From Nocardia abscessus NBRC 100374 (GTDB lineage: Bacteria; Actinomycetota; Actinomycetes; Mycobacteriales; Mycobacteriaceae): a stretch of 35,469 bases of DNA. Positions 1 through 8,483 of the stretch are shown here, piece by piece (the stretch's first letter is position 1; every line of letters starts with the position of its first letter). The notes under the pieces were generated by a model. It saw only the letters and a program-made list of their open reading frames with translations, was not told the origin of the DNA and did not search any database. The stretch spans positions 1 through 35,469 of the forward strand of contig NZ_BAFP01000008.1 of the NCBI RefSeq assembly GCF_000308455.1, in the 5' to 3' direction. Made by a program: the position numbers and the translations under genes.

Positions 1-193
1 CCACCGGCGCGTCACTCCAATCCAGCACCTGGCCGAACGGTTCGTGCCAGTGCAGCCGCCCGGCCTGCTCGGCCCAGAACGCGTCGCGATCGGCCGCCGC
101 CCGCTCGTAGAGCCCGGCATCGGCGTTCGCCGCCGCGGCGAACTCCGCGGTCGGTGGGTAGGAGTCCCTGTGGTCGGCGCTGGTTTCAGTCAT
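1..193 (-). CDS. acs: Acetyl-CoA synthetase, N-terminal fragment
   Basis: This is the first 64 codons of a minus-strand gene that continues beyond the left edge. The translation begins MTETSADHRDSYPPTAEF and continues with an AxANADAGLYERAA stretch and an FWAEQA segment followed by L-D-W-S. This matches the N-terminal ACAS_N region of AMP-forming acetyl-CoA synthetases, which turn acetate, ATP and CoA into acetyl-CoA. The ATG at 191-193 is preceded by a purine-rich AAAGAAGAG ribosome-binding site. It is divergent from the dpp operon, as acs (Rv3667) is from dppA in M. tuberculosis. The catalytic domain is outside the window, so the assignment rests on the N-terminus and on synteny. Confidence 0.85.
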   Translation of the reverse strand, partial: MTETSADHRDSYPPTAEFAAAANADAGLYERAAADRDAFWAEQAGRLHWHEPFGQVLDWSDAPV

Positions 194-419
194 CTCGTCT
201 CTTCTTTCCACGTAGCCTGAGCGCACGATTCGACGCAGCCGAGTTCGACAGTAATCAACTGTGACCTACGCCGCGTACGGTGTGGCGCCCGGGTCGAGCC
301 GGCCGCGCACCGCCGGGCTCCGCCATCCTCGGCGTCGGCGCGCGGCGTTCCCCGCTCGGCCGCTCGATTGGCGATATCTCGGCCGGAGGAGCCATTTTCG
401 CAGGAAAGCCGGGGTGTTT

Positions 420-433
420 CGGCAACGTTGCCG
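420..433. promoter_or_regulatory. 14-bp palindrome in the acs/dppA intergenic region
   Basis: CGGCAACGTTGCCG is a perfect 14-bp palindrome, 37 bp upstream of the predicted dppA -35 box and inside the 396-bp divergent spacer. It looks like a dimer operator that could serve either acs or dpp. No regulator is encoded nearby, so its role is inferred. Confidence 0.35.
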
Positions 434-469
434 GATCGGTAACAAGTACAACGAACTCGGATCAATCAG

Positions 470-498
470 GTGACAGTGCCCGCGCCGGTGGTTACTCT
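470..498 (+). promoter_or_regulatory. Probable housekeeping promoter of the dpp operon
   Basis: GTGACA at 470-475 and TACTCT at 493-498 are separated by 17 bp, a good match to an actinobacterial SigA promoter (TTGACA-like and TANNNT). Transcription would start near 505, giving a leader of about 85 nt before dppA. The rest of the 194-589 spacer shows nothing further apart from the palindrome at 420-433. Confidence 0.5.
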
Positions 499-589
499 GC
501 CAACCAAACAGGGGGATCGTGGCGGCATGCGCTGATGGACCTCGCGCGAGTGGCGTCCGGCTCCCCCCTTCTCGCACCGGGAGGACGCG

Positions 590-2197
590 TTGAAATTCCA
601 CAGAGCGATGGCGCTGACCGCGGCGGTCGTGCTGGCCACGAGTCTCGGACTGTCCGCATGTTCCCCGGGCGACGGCGCCGACGCCGACATCGTCACCGTC
701 AACGGCGGCGAGCCGCAGAATCCTCTGGTGCCCACCAACACCAACGAGAACATGGGCGGGCGGGTGGTCGACCGGCTGTTCGCGGGCCTGAAGTACTACG
801 ACGCCGCGGGCAAAGCGCACGACGAGATGGCGGAGTCGATCCAGACCTCGGATCGGAAGAACTACCGGGTGACCATCAAACCGGACTGGAAGTTCACCGA
901 CGGCACCCCGGTGACGGCGAAATCGTTCGTCGACGCCTGGAACTACGGGGCGCTCGGCAGCAACGCGCAGTTGCAGAGCTACGTGTTCGGGCCCATCGTC
1001 GGTTTCGACGAGGTGTCCGCGGAAAAGCCTACGGCACAGACGATGTCGGGTCTGAAGGTGATCGATGACCGCACCTTCACCATCGAGCTGAAAGCGCCCT
1101 CGATCGACTTCGAGACCGAACTCGGGTACGCGCCGTTCTATCCGTTGCCCGAAGCCGCGTTCAAGGACATCAAGGCATTCGGGGAGAACCCGATCGGCAA
1201 CGGCCCCTACAAGTTCGCCCGGACCGGGGCGTGGGAGCACAACGTCAAGATCGACCTCGTGCCCAACCCGGACTATCCCGGCGGCCGCCCGGCCAAGAAC
1301 AAGGGGCTGCGGTTCGTGATGTACCAGTCCTTCGACACCGCCTACGCGGATCTGCAGGCGGGCAATCTCGACGCGCTCGACACCGTGCCCGACAGCGCGC
1401 TCACCTCCTACCAGCAGGATCTCGGCGACCGCGCGATCACCAAGCCGACCGCGCAGAACCAGCACATCGGCATCCAGTCCAACGTCGCGCACTTCTCCGG
1501 CCAGGAAGGGTTGCTGCGGCGCCGGGCGATCTCGATGGCGATCAACCGAGAACAGATCGCGCAGAACATCTTCCACGGCACCCGGATTCCGGCGCGCGAC
1601 TTCACCGCGAGCACACTGCCCGGTTTCGAGCCGAACCTGCCCGGCGCGGAGGTGCTGAAGTACAACCCCGACGAGGCCAAGAAGGTGTGGGCGCAGGCCG
1701 ACGCGATCTCGCCGTGGTCGGGCCGCTACGAGATCGCCTACAACTCCGACGGCGGCCACCAGGCCTGGATCGAGGCGGTGGCCAACAGCGTCAAGAACAC
1801 GCTCGGCATCGACGCCATCGGCGTGCCGTACCCGACGTTCAAGAACATCCGCGACGAGGTGAACGCCCACACCATCAACAAGGCGTTCCGCTACGGCTGG
1901 CAGGGCGACTACCCGACGATGCTGCAGTTCCTCACCTCCCAGTACTACAGCTACTCCGATACCAACAACGTCGACTACGCCAACCCCGAATTCGACCGCC
2001 TGCTCGATGCCGCCTTGGCCGCCCCGACCCAGGAGGAGTCCTACAAGATCGTCGCGCAGGCACAGGCCCTGCTGATCAAGGACCTGGCCGATATCCCCGT
2101 GTTCGACTACGTGGCCGCGGCGGGCCGCTCCGACCGTGTGCGCAGGGCCGAACTCGCTTGGAACGGTCTGTTCGCCTTCGAGAACATCGAGAAGTAG
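590..2197 (+). CDS. dppA: Peptide ABC transporter substrate-binding lipoprotein (DppA/OppA family)
   Basis: The 535-residue protein is a family 5 extracellular solute-binding protein that would capture di/oligopeptides outside the membrane and deliver them to the permeases encoded downstream. A signal peptide ends in the lipobox LSAC, so the mature protein should be lipid-anchored at Cys24. The start is a TTG at 590, chosen because GGGAGG lies about 6 nt upstream; the next ATG (608) would cut the basic n-region of the signal peptide. The length is normal for the family. It is the first gene of a compact substrate-binding protein/permease/permease/ATPase operon matching Rv3666c-Rv3663c. The M. 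tuberculosis system has been linked to dipeptide and heme import; the substrate here is not evident from sequence. Confidence 0.93.
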   Translation: MKFHRAMALTAAVVLATSLGLSACSPGDGADADIVTVNGGEPQNPLVPTNTNENMGGRVVDRLFAGLKYYDAAGKAHDEMAESIQTSDRKNYRVTIKPDWKFTDGTPVTAKSFVDAWNYGALGSNAQLQSYVFGPIVGFDEVSAEKPTAQTMSGLKVIDDRTFTIELKAPSIDFETELGYAPFYPLPEAAFKDIKAFGENPIGNGPYKFARTGAWEHNVKIDLVPNPDYPGGRPAKNKGLRFVMYQSFDTAYADLQAGNLDALDTVPDSALTSYQQDLGDRAITKPTAQNQHIGIQSNVAHFSGQEGLLRRRAISMAINREQIAQNIFHGTRIPARDFTASTLPGFEPNLPGAEVLKYNPDEAKKVWAQADAISPWSGRYEIAYNSDGGHQAWIEAVANSVKNTLGIDAIGVPYPTFKNIRDEVNAHTINKAFRYGWQGDYPTMLQFLTSQYYSYSDTNNVDYANPEFDRLLDAALAAPTQEESYKIVAQAQALLIKDLADIPVFDYVAAAGRSDRVRRAELAWNGLFAFENIEK

Positions 2198-2251
2198 CCG
2201 CTGGCCGCCCGGCGTCCACGTGGCGCTCGGCGGTGTTACCCGGGAGGTGAA

Positions 2252-3178
2252 ATGGCCTGGTATGTCGGGCGGCGTCTGCTTCAGATGATCCCCGTGTTCC
2301 TCGGTGCGACGCTGCTCATCTATGCCCTGGTGTTCGTCCTCCCGGGCGACCCGATCCACGCGCTCGCCGGTGACAAGCCGATGACGCCCGCGGTGGAGGC
2401 ACAGTTGCGGGCGCGCTACCACCTGGACGAGCCCTTCATCGTGCAGTACCTGCTGTATCTGAAGGGCATCGTCACGCTGGACTTCGGCACCGCCTTCTCC
2501 GGTAGGCCGGTGCGGGACGAACTCGCGCGCGCGTTTCCGATCACCATCAAGCTGGCGTTCATGGCGGTGTTGATCGAGTCGGTCTTCGGCGTGCTGTTCG
2601 GTCTGATCGCCGGCCTGCGCAAGGGCAAACCGTTCGATTCGGCAATGCTCGTGGTCAGCCTGATGGTCATCGCGGTGCCGGTCTTCGTGGTGGGCTTCCT
2701 CGCGCAGTATCTGCTCGGGGTCAAGTGGGGGATCGCTCCCGTGACCGTCTCCGGGAAGGCGACAGTCGGCGAACTGCTGGTGCCCGCGTTCGTGCTCGGC
2801 TCGCTCTCGTTCGCCTACGTTCTGCGATTGACCCGGAACTCGGTGGCGGAGAACATGTCCGCCGACTACGTGCGCACCGCGACCGCAAAGGGACTCGGTA
2901 GGCCGCGGGTGGTGACCGTGCACATCCTGCGCAACTCGATGATCCCGGTGGTCACCTTCGTCGGCGCCGACCTGGGCGCGCTGATGGGCGGCGCGATCGT
3001 CACGGAGGGCATCTTCAACATCCCCGGCGTCGGCGGCACGCTGTATCAGGCCATCACCAGGGGCGAGCCGCCGACCGTGGTCTCGTTCGTCACGGTGCTG
3101 ATCGTCATCTTCCTGCTCACCAACTTGATCGTCGACCTGCTCTACGCCGCACTCGATCCGAGGATCCGCTATGCCTGA
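2252..3178 (+). CDS. dppB: Peptide ABC transporter permease DppB
   Basis: This 308-residue inner-membrane permease begins MAWYVGRRLLQMIPVFLG, the usual first helix of DppB/OppB proteins, and keeps the early loop with PGDP and the HLDEPFIVQYL segment. The BPD_transp_1 domain covers roughly residues 95-308. The EAA loop (ADYVRTATAKGLG, then HILRNS) that docks on the ATPase is intact. GGGAGGTG precedes the ATG by 6 nt. It lies 54 bp after dppA and overlaps dppC by 8 bp, so the two permeases are translationally coupled. Confidence 0.94.
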   Translation: MAWYVGRRLLQMIPVFLGATLLIYALVFVLPGDPIHALAGDKPMTPAVEAQLRARYHLDEPFIVQYLLYLKGIVTLDFGTAFSGRPVRDELARAFPITIKLAFMAVLIESVFGVLFGLIAGLRKGKPFDSAMLVVSLMVIAVPVFVVGFLAQYLLGVKWGIAPVTVSGKATVGELLVPAFVLGSLSFAYVLRLTRNSVAENMSADYVRTATAKGLGRPRVVTVHILRNSMIPVVTFVGADLGALMGGAIVTEGIFNIPGVGGTLYQAITRGEPPTVVSFVTVLIVIFLLTNLIVDLLYAALDPRIRYA

Positions 3179-4130
3179 CCCGACCGAGCGCGTGGACGCG
3201 GCGCGCCGTGGCCAGGAGCACTTCGTCGCACCGCCCGACGAGGTCGAGGTGCTCGCCACCGACGCGGTTCTGGACGCGGGCGCGCCGACCAGCATCTGGC
3301 GCGACGCGTGGCGGCAGCTGCGGCGCAACCCGATCTTCGTTGTGGCGGCGGTGCTGATCGTGTTCGTGCTGATCGTAGTGATCTGGCCGGGGTTGTTCAC
3401 CGATCAGGATCCGCGCTACTGCAACGGCGATTTCAGCATGGACCCGCGCAGCGCGGGCCACCCGTTCGGTTTCGACAAGCAAGGGTGCGACATCTACGCC
3501 CGAACCGTCTACGGCGCGCGGGCTTCGGTGGTCGCCGGGGTGGGTGCGACGCTGTTGTTCGTGCTGATCGGCGGAACGCTCGGGGCGCTGTCGGGGTTCT
3601 ACGGCGGGCCGCTGGACTCGATCGTCTCCCGGGTCGCCGAGATCTTCTACGCCATCCCGCTGATGCTGGCCGCGATCGTGATCATGCAGCTGCTGGACGC
3701 ACGCACGATCTGGACGGTGATCGTCATCCTCGCCTCGTTCACCTGGCCGCAGGCGGCGCGGATCGCCCGCAGCGCGGTGATCCAGGCGAAGAACAGCGAC
3801 TACGTGACGGCGGCGAAAGCGTTGGGCGTCTCCCGGATCCAGACGCTGCTGCGCCATGTGCTGCCGAACGCGGCGGGCCCGCTGATCGTGGTGACCACGC
3901 TCTGGCTGGGCGTCTTCATCGTCACCGAGGCGACGCTGTCGTATCTCGGCGTAGGACTGCCGCGCACGGTGGTGTCCTGGGGCGCGGACATCGCCACCGG
4001 GCAGAAGGAGATCCGCACCTCGGCCATCCTGTTCTATCCGGCGACGGCGCTGGCGCTGACCGTGCTGAGCTTCATCATGCTGGGCGACGCCGTGCGGGAT
4101 GCCCTCGACCCGAAGGCGAGGAAGCGATGA
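3171..4130 (+). CDS. dppC: Peptide ABC transporter permease DppC
   Basis: This is the 319-residue partner permease of DppB. A cytoplasmic N-terminal stretch of about 55 residues precedes the first helix (IFVVAAVLIVFVLIVVIWPG), an OppC_N arrangement. The core BPD_transp_1 domain follows with the EAA motif SDYVTAAKALGVSRIQ near residues 207-222. The start overlaps the end of dppB by 8 bp and the stop overlaps the next ATG (ATGA), so stoichiometric translation is likely. The N-terminal extension is longer than in enterobacterial DppC but is common in actinobacteria. Confidence 0.93.
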   Translation: MPDPTERVDAARRGQEHFVAPPDEVEVLATDAVLDAGAPTSIWRDAWRQLRRNPIFVVAAVLIVFVLIVVIWPGLFTDQDPRYCNGDFSMDPRSAGHPFGFDKQGCDIYARTVYGARASVVAGVGATLLFVLIGGTLGALSGFYGGPLDSIVSRVAEIFYAIPLMLAAIVIMQLLDARTIWTVIVILASFTWPQAARIARSAVIQAKNSDYVTAAKALGVSRIQTLLRHVLPNAAGPLIVVTTLWLGVFIVTEATLSYLGVGLPRTVVSWGADIATGQKEIRTSAILFYPATALALTVLSFIMLGDAVRDALDPKARKR

Positions 4131-5812
4131 GCGAGTCCGCGCGGCCGCTGCTGGAGATCACCGATCTGAACGTGAGTTTCACCGCCGACGGCAAGCCGGT
4201 GCCCGCGGTGCGCGATGTGAGCCTGTCGGTCTATCCCGGCCAGACCGTGGCCATCGTCGGCGAATCGGGTTCGGGCAAGTCGACCACCGCGCACGCGATC
4301 ATCGACTTGCTGCCCGGCAGCGGCCGGATCACCTCCGGTTCGATCAGATTCGACGGCAAGGATCTCACCGCTGCCTCGAAGCGAGAGATCGTCGCGGTCC
4401 GCGGCAGCGGCATCGGGCTGGTCCCGCAGGACCCGATGTCGAATCTGAACCCGGTGTGGAAGATCGGATTCCAGATCCGCGAGACGCTCGAGGCCAACGG
4501 CATCGCGAAGGGCAAGGCCGCCGCGAAGCGAGCGGTGGAGCTGCTCGAGGAAGCGGGCATGCCCGACGCCGGACGGCGGGTCAACCAGTACCCGCACGAG
4601 TTCTCCGGGGGCATGCGCCAGCGGGCGTTGATCGCGATCGGCCTGTCCTGCCGGCCCAAGCTGCTCATCGCCGACGAGCCGACCTCGGCGCTCGACGTGA
4701 CCGTGCAGCGGCAGATCCTCGACCACCTCGAGCAGCTCACCGCCGACCTCGGCACCGCGGTCCTGCTGATCACCCACGATCTCGGTTTGGCGGCCGAGCG
4801 TGCCGAACACCTGGTGGTGATGTATCGCGGCCGCGTCGTGGAATCCGGGCCCGCCCTGCGGATTCTGCGCGATCCCCAGCATCTGTACACCAAGCGGCTG
4901 GTGAGCTCCGCGCCCTCGCTGGCCGCGCAGCGCCGGTCCGCGGTGCGGCGCCGAGCCGAGATCCACGCGCAGGCCGTGCAGGTAGCAGCCGATGACGCGG
5001 GGGCCACGGCGGTGCCGGACGAAGTGGTGGTGGCCGAGCACCTGACGAAGACCTTCCGCATTCGCGCTCGTGCACCGTGGAAGTCCAGCGAGTTCGTCGC
5101 GGTGGACGATGTGTCGTTCCGGCTGCGGCGCGGGGCGACCACGGCGATCGTCGGCGAATCCGGTTCGGGTAAGACGACGGTGGCGCGCATGGTGCTCGGT
5201 CTGCTGGAACCCAGCTCCGGCTCGGTCACCTTCGACGGCAAGGACGTGGCGACCCTGGATCGCAAGGGAGCCTTCGCGTTCCGACGTCGAGTGCAGCCGA
5301 TCTTCCAGGACCCGTACGGCTCGCTCGACCCGATGTACACGATCTACCGCACCATCGAGGAGCCGTTGCGGACCCACGAGATCGGAACTCCCACAGAGCG
5401 GGAGGCGACGGTGCGGGAACTGCTCGACAAGGTCGCGCTGCCTGCCGGCGTCATGCGGCGCTACCCCAACGAGCTGTCCGGCGGACAGCGTCAGCGTGTG
5501 GCGGTCGCGCGTGCGCTCGCGCTGCGGCCCGAAGTGGTGGTGTGCGACGAGGCGGTCTCCGCGCTCGACGTCCTGGTGCAGGCCCAGATCCTCCGGCTGC
5601 TCAACGACCTGCAGGCGGAGCTGGGGCTGGCCTATCTGTTCATCACCCACGATCTGGCCGTCGTCCGGCAGATCGCCGACGACGTGCTGGTCATGCAGCA
5701 GGGCAAGGTGGTCGAAGCGGCGACGGCCGACGAGGTGTTCGACGATCCCCAGCAGGAGTACACGCGCAAGCTGCTCGACGCGATCCCGGGACGCGATCTG
5801 CTGGCCGGGTAG
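4127..5812 (+). CDS. dppD: Peptide ABC transporter double ATPase (DppD-DppF fusion)
   Basis: This 561-residue protein carries two complete ABC ATPase domains in one chain and powers the DppBC permease. Domain 1 has Walker A GESGSGKS at residues 45-52, signature FSGGMRQR and Walker B LLIADEPTSALD. Domain 2 has Walker A GESGSGKT near residue 343, signature LSGGQRQR and Walker B VVVCDEAVSALD. Each domain is followed by the PHxFSGG/QYP-type loops and C-terminal tails of oligopeptide ATPases. The start is the ATG at 4127 that overlaps the dppC stop; an open frame extends further upstream but lies inside dppC. The second Walker B has EAVS rather than EPTS, a tolerated variation. The fused layout is the same as in Rv3663c. 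Confidence 0.94.
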   Translation: MSESARPLLEITDLNVSFTADGKPVPAVRDVSLSVYPGQTVAIVGESGSGKSTTAHAIIDLLPGSGRITSGSIRFDGKDLTAASKREIVAVRGSGIGLVPQDPMSNLNPVWKIGFQIRETLEANGIAKGKAAAKRAVELLEEAGMPDAGRRVNQYPHEFSGGMRQRALIAIGLSCRPKLLIADEPTSALDVTVQRQILDHLEQLTADLGTAVLLITHDLGLAAERAEHLVVMYRGRVVESGPALRILRDPQHLYTKRLVSSAPSLAAQRRSAVRRRAEIHAQAVQVAADDAGATAVPDEVVVAEHLTKTFRIRARAPWKSSEFVAVDDVSFRLRRGATTAIVGESGSGKTTVARMVLGLLEPSSGSVTFDGKDVATLDRKGAFAFRRRVQPIFQDPYGSLDPMYTIYRTIEEPLRTHEIGTPTEREATVRELLDKVALPAGVMRRYPNELSGGQRQRVAVARALALRPEVVVCDEAVSALDVLVQAQILRLLNDLQAELGLAYLFITHDLAVVRQIADDVLVMQQGKVVEAATADEVFDDPQQEYTRKLLDAIPGRDLLAG

Positions 5813-5864
5813 GCGGGCCGGGCGCGCGGATCGCTCCCCGCGGGCGCAAGTAGCCTCGTATCCC

Positions 5865-6611
5865 GTGACCGATCCGCTCCAGCCCCTCGTCGATCTGCCC
5901 GGTGTCCGGGACGCGGCCGACCGCGCCCGCGACGCGCTCGCCGCGGTGCACCGGCACAAAGCGAACCGGCGCGGGTGGCCGACCACAGCGGCCGAGGCCG
6001 CGGTGCGTGCGGCCCGGTCCTCGGCGGCGATCGATGGCGGCAGCACGGACATCCCCGCCGACGGGCGCGTGGCGGACCCGATTCTGGCCGGTTCGCTGCG
6101 CGTCGGTCAGGCGCTGGACGGCGACGCGCTGCGGAATCTGGTCGGCATCTGGCAGCGCGCGCCGCTGCAGGCATTGGCGCGGCTGCACCTGCTCGCCGCG
6201 GCCGATCTGGTGGAGCGGGAGGAGACGCTCGGCAGGCCGCGCGGCGACTCGGGTGTGGCACAGCGGCTGGATCTGCTGGCGCAGACGGTGCTCGGCTCGC
6301 GGGCGCCCGCGCCGGTGCTCGCCGCCGTAGTACACGGGGAGCTACTGGCGCTGCGGCCGTTCGGAACGGCCGACGGCGTGGTCGCGCGGGCGGCCTCCCG
6401 GCTGGTCGCGGTGTCCAGTGGGCTGGACCCGCACAGCCTCGGCGTCCCCGAGGTGTTCTGGCTGCGCAGGCGTCAGGCGTACCTGGACGCGGCCGCCGGG
6501 TTCGGCAGCGGCGATTCAGAGGCCGTGGGCGGTTGGGTGATCTACTGCTGCGGGGCGTTCGAGGACGGTGCTCGCGAGGCCACGTCGATCGCCGACTCGG
6601 CGGCGGGATGA
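5865..6611 (+). CDS. Fic/Fido-fold protein with degenerate active site
   Basis: The 248-residue protein starts at a GTG 52 bp after the transporter. Residues 164-175 (RPFGTADGVVAR) line up with the Fic signature HPFx(D/E)GNGRxxR, but the catalytic His is Arg and the GNGR part is not kept. A RSSAAIDGG segment near residues 51-59 resembles the inhibitory-helix motif of Fic proteins. It corresponds in position to Rv3662c, often annotated only as an oxidoreductase or a conserved hypothetical protein. Fic enzymes transfer AMP or other groups to proteins; with this motif, catalysis by the usual mechanism looks unlikely. A scaffolding role or a different reaction is possible. Proximity to dpp could mean cotranscription. 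No strong ribosome-binding site is visible. Confidence 0.65.
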   Translation: MTDPLQPLVDLPGVRDAADRARDALAAVHRHKANRRGWPTTAAEAAVRAARSSAAIDGGSTDIPADGRVADPILAGSLRVGQALDGDALRNLVGIWQRAPLQALARLHLLAAADLVEREETLGRPRGDSGVAQRLDLLAQTVLGSRAPAPVLAAVVHGELLALRPFGTADGVVARAASRLVAVSSGLDPHSLGVPEVFWLRRRQAYLDAAAGFGSGDSEAVGGWVIYCCGAFEDGAREATSIADSAAG

Positions 6612-6629
6612 TCCCCCTGTACACGTCAA

Positions 6630-6665
6630 AGCGGGCGGCGTTGTCTGTCGACCGCACCGCCCGCT
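6630..6665 (+). terminator. Hairpin after the dpp-Fic cluster
   Basis: AGCGGGCGG at 6630-6638 pairs perfectly with CCGCCCGCT at 6657-6665 around an 18-nt loop, 18 bp after the stop codon. There is no U-tract, as is usual for actinobacterial terminators. Confidence 0.5.
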
Positions 6666-7102
6666 AGCACGGACTACCCGGTTACCAAGCGTGCTAATTG
6701 GGTTGTGTTCTGCGGCCTCGGCGACAATCCGGACATCGGCCGGTTCATCCCCGCAACCTGTGCGAGGCCTTCGCCGTCGACTATCCGTATTTCGCAGGCC
6801 CACAACGCTTCTGCCCTTGTCGCGGCGCGCTCCGCGTGGGTGCCTGGTGTCCGTGCTGGGAAAGAGGGTCGGGAGACAGTGCCTTCTCTTCCGGTGCTGC
6901 CTTGGCCTTCCGTCCTTCCGTAGTTACCTTTCTACACTGTGACTGCACTCACATCAAGAGGTCGAAAGGCATCGAATAATCGGCGTGTTTCTCGGCGTTT
7001 CGTGGTTAAATGCCTGGTCCTTCGCCGTGTCTGCTAAGTCGGCGAACCCCTCGGCAAGCATCTGGCGTCCCGGGTAGGGGCGAGCGCTCGAGCGGCCGGA
7101 TC
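6666..7102. other. Intergenic region without a convincing gene
   Basis: This interval between the Fic-like gene and the end of the HAD gene holds only ORFs with unlikely composition. A GTG at 6939 opens a 32-codon basic frame preceded by TACACT, but no ribosome-binding site or known family supports it. Confidence 0.4.
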
Positions 7103-7912
7103 TCAGCGTCGCCGGCGCAGCATCCGGTAGCTGATCGCACCGGCCAGCACCGCGCTCAAGCCGACCGCGGCCGTGGCAGCGAGTGTCGTCGAGGACGGCG
7201 CCTGGAAGCGCGCCCAGAGCGACACCGGGTTGGAGAAGGTCAGGATCGGCCAGCCGCGCGCGGTGGCCTCGCGGCGCAGATTGCGATCCGGGTTGACCGC
7301 CGTGGGGTGCCCCACCGCGCCGAGCAGCGGCAGATCGGTGATCGAGTCGGAGTAGGCGTAGCAGCGGGCCAGGTCGTAACCCTCGCCGGCGGCGAGTTTC
7401 TCGACGGCGGTGACCTTGCCCTCGCCGTAGCAGTAGAACTCCACCTCGCCGGTGTACTTACCGTCCGCCACGACCATCCGGGTGGCCGCGGTGTGCGAGG
7501 CGCCGAGCGCTTCGGCGATCGGGCCCACGATCTCCTCGCCGGAGGCCGAGACGATCACCACGTCGTGCCCCCGGATCTTGTGGTCGGCGATCAGGTCGGC
7601 CGCCTCCGCGTAGATCAGCGGATCGACCAGCTCGTGCAGCGTCTCGGCCACAATGGATTTCACCTGTTCGACGTCCCAGCCCGCGCACATGCTGGTCAGG
7701 TGCGCGCGCATCCGTTCCATCTGGTCGTGGTCGGCGCCCGACAGCAGGAACAGGAAGTGGGCGTAGCTGCTCTCCAGGACGGCGCGCCGGTTCAAGAGCC
7801 CCTGCGCGTAGAAGGGCTTGCTGAACACGAACGTGCTCGACTTCGCGATCACGGTCTTGTCCAGATCGAAGAAGGCGGCGACGCGTCCGCCCTCGGTGGC
7901 TGAGTTGTCCAC
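7103..7912 (-). CDS. HAD-IB family phosphatase with C-terminal membrane helix
   Basis: This 269-residue phosphohydrolase of the SerB-like HAD-IB subfamily has all four motifs: FFDLDKT (residues 14-20, nucleophile Asp16, acid/base Asp18), VSASGEE for the phosphate-binding Ser, the Lys of YGEGK, and SDSITDLP for magnesium binding. A hydrophobic C-terminal segment ending in RRRR suggests that the enzyme is membrane-tethered. The substrate is unknown; relatives include phosphoserine and lysophospholipid phosphatases. The GTG at 7912 was chosen over longer frames because homologs begin shortly before the FFDLDKT motif and because a TATCCT box lies 6 bp upstream, which fits a leaderless transcript. 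It corresponds to Rv3661, divergent from the ssd/tad operon. Confidence 0.88.
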   Translation of the reverse strand: MDNSATEGGRVAAFFDLDKTVIAKSSTFVFSKPFYAQGLLNRRAVLESSYAHFLFLLSGADHDQMERMRAHLTSMCAGWDVEQVKSIVAETLHELVDPLIYAEAADLIADHKIRGHDVVIVSASGEEIVGPIAEALGASHTAATRMVVADGKYTGEVEFYCYGEGKVTAVEKLAAGEGYDLARCYAYSDSITDLPLLGAVGHPTAVNPDRNLRREATARGWPILTFSNPVSLWARFQAPSSTTLAATAAVGLSAVLAGAISYRMLRRRR

Positions 7913-7924
7913 CCGACCAGGATA
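7913..7924 (-). promoter_or_regulatory. Probable leaderless promoter -10 of the HAD gene
   Basis: On the minus strand TATCCT (7924-7919) is followed by 6 nt and then the GTG start. A TANNNT box 6-7 bp ahead of an ATG or GTG is the typical layout of leaderless genes in Mycobacteriales. No Shine-Dalgarno sequence is present. Confidence 0.45.
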
Positions 7925-8351
7925 GGTGGCGGCATCGCATCCGCTAGGCGCGGAGCCGGGGCACTTCGTTCGGCGGTGCTCGTTCGCAGTCCTCGAGTCG
8001 CCTGTGTTCGGGCTCGTTGGAACTCGGACCGGCGACCTCTCGGCTTCGCTCGGTCCGTCCTGTGGATCTGTGCGGAGTCTGTCCAGAGGCGCTGCATCGG
8101 GGCGGCCGGTCACTGATCGCGGACCGATCCGCCTGGCCTGTTATGTGGCTGTCTTGCCTGCAATCGGCCCGGTATGGGCGGCGGATGGACTTCGGCCGCT
8201 CTCGTTCGGCACGCGGTGTTCCGGGCGGCGCGGCCGCCGTGGGCGGCGCAGCGGAGAAGTTTGCCCCGCAGACGCCGGGGCTACAGCGGCCACAAAGATG
8301 TCCGATGGCAGACTTGCGTGGTGGCCGGGGCTTGGGTGTAGTATTGCTGGC
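7925..8351. promoter_or_regulatory. Divergent spacer with the predicted 6C RNA promoter
   Basis: No coding region is convincing here. At its right end TAGTAT (8339-8344) forms a good -10 box 7 bp before A8352, and TTGCGT (8314-8319) is a possible -35 at a long 19-bp spacing. Together they would drive the 6C RNA. The rest of the interval has no recognisable element. Confidence 0.45.
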
Positions 8352-8446
8352 ACCTGGACATAGTCCAGGCGCGTTCAGCCCGACCCCCCGGGGCTGAACC
8401 CCGACGGCCCCAGCCTCCTCCCCCCCCGGCTGGGGCCGTCCTCTAT
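8352..8446 (+). ncRNA. 6C small RNA
   Basis: Three hairpins follow each other: a 7-bp stem at 8353-8369; a 9-bp stem (8373-8381 with 8391-8399) whose loop contains six C residues; and a 12-bp stem (8404-8415 with 8428-8439) whose loop is TCCT plus eight C residues. Two stem-loops with runs of six or more C define the 6C RNA family of high-GC Gram-positives. The M. tuberculosis copy (B11) lies in the same place between the homologs of ssd and this HAD gene. The last stem doubles as terminator, followed by a weak CCTCTATT tract. The exposed C-loops are thought to pair with G-rich ribosome-binding sites of target mRNAs. The 5' end is inferred from the TAGTAT box. Confidence 0.88.
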
Positions 8447-8483
8447 TCCAGGGAGGGCTCGATAGGCCGCGCGGCCTGGATAG

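Noticed and set aside
266..3400. Very long minus-strand open frame opposite dppA/dppB
   Set aside because: Shadow of GC-rich codon bias; Arg/Val/Gly/His-rich composition, no ribosome-binding site and no family, while the plus strand encodes clear transporter genes.
6939..7037. 32-codon basic GTG frame in the Fic/HAD spacer
   Set aside because: Short and basic like a small ribosomal protein, but no ribosome-binding site and no match to one I know.
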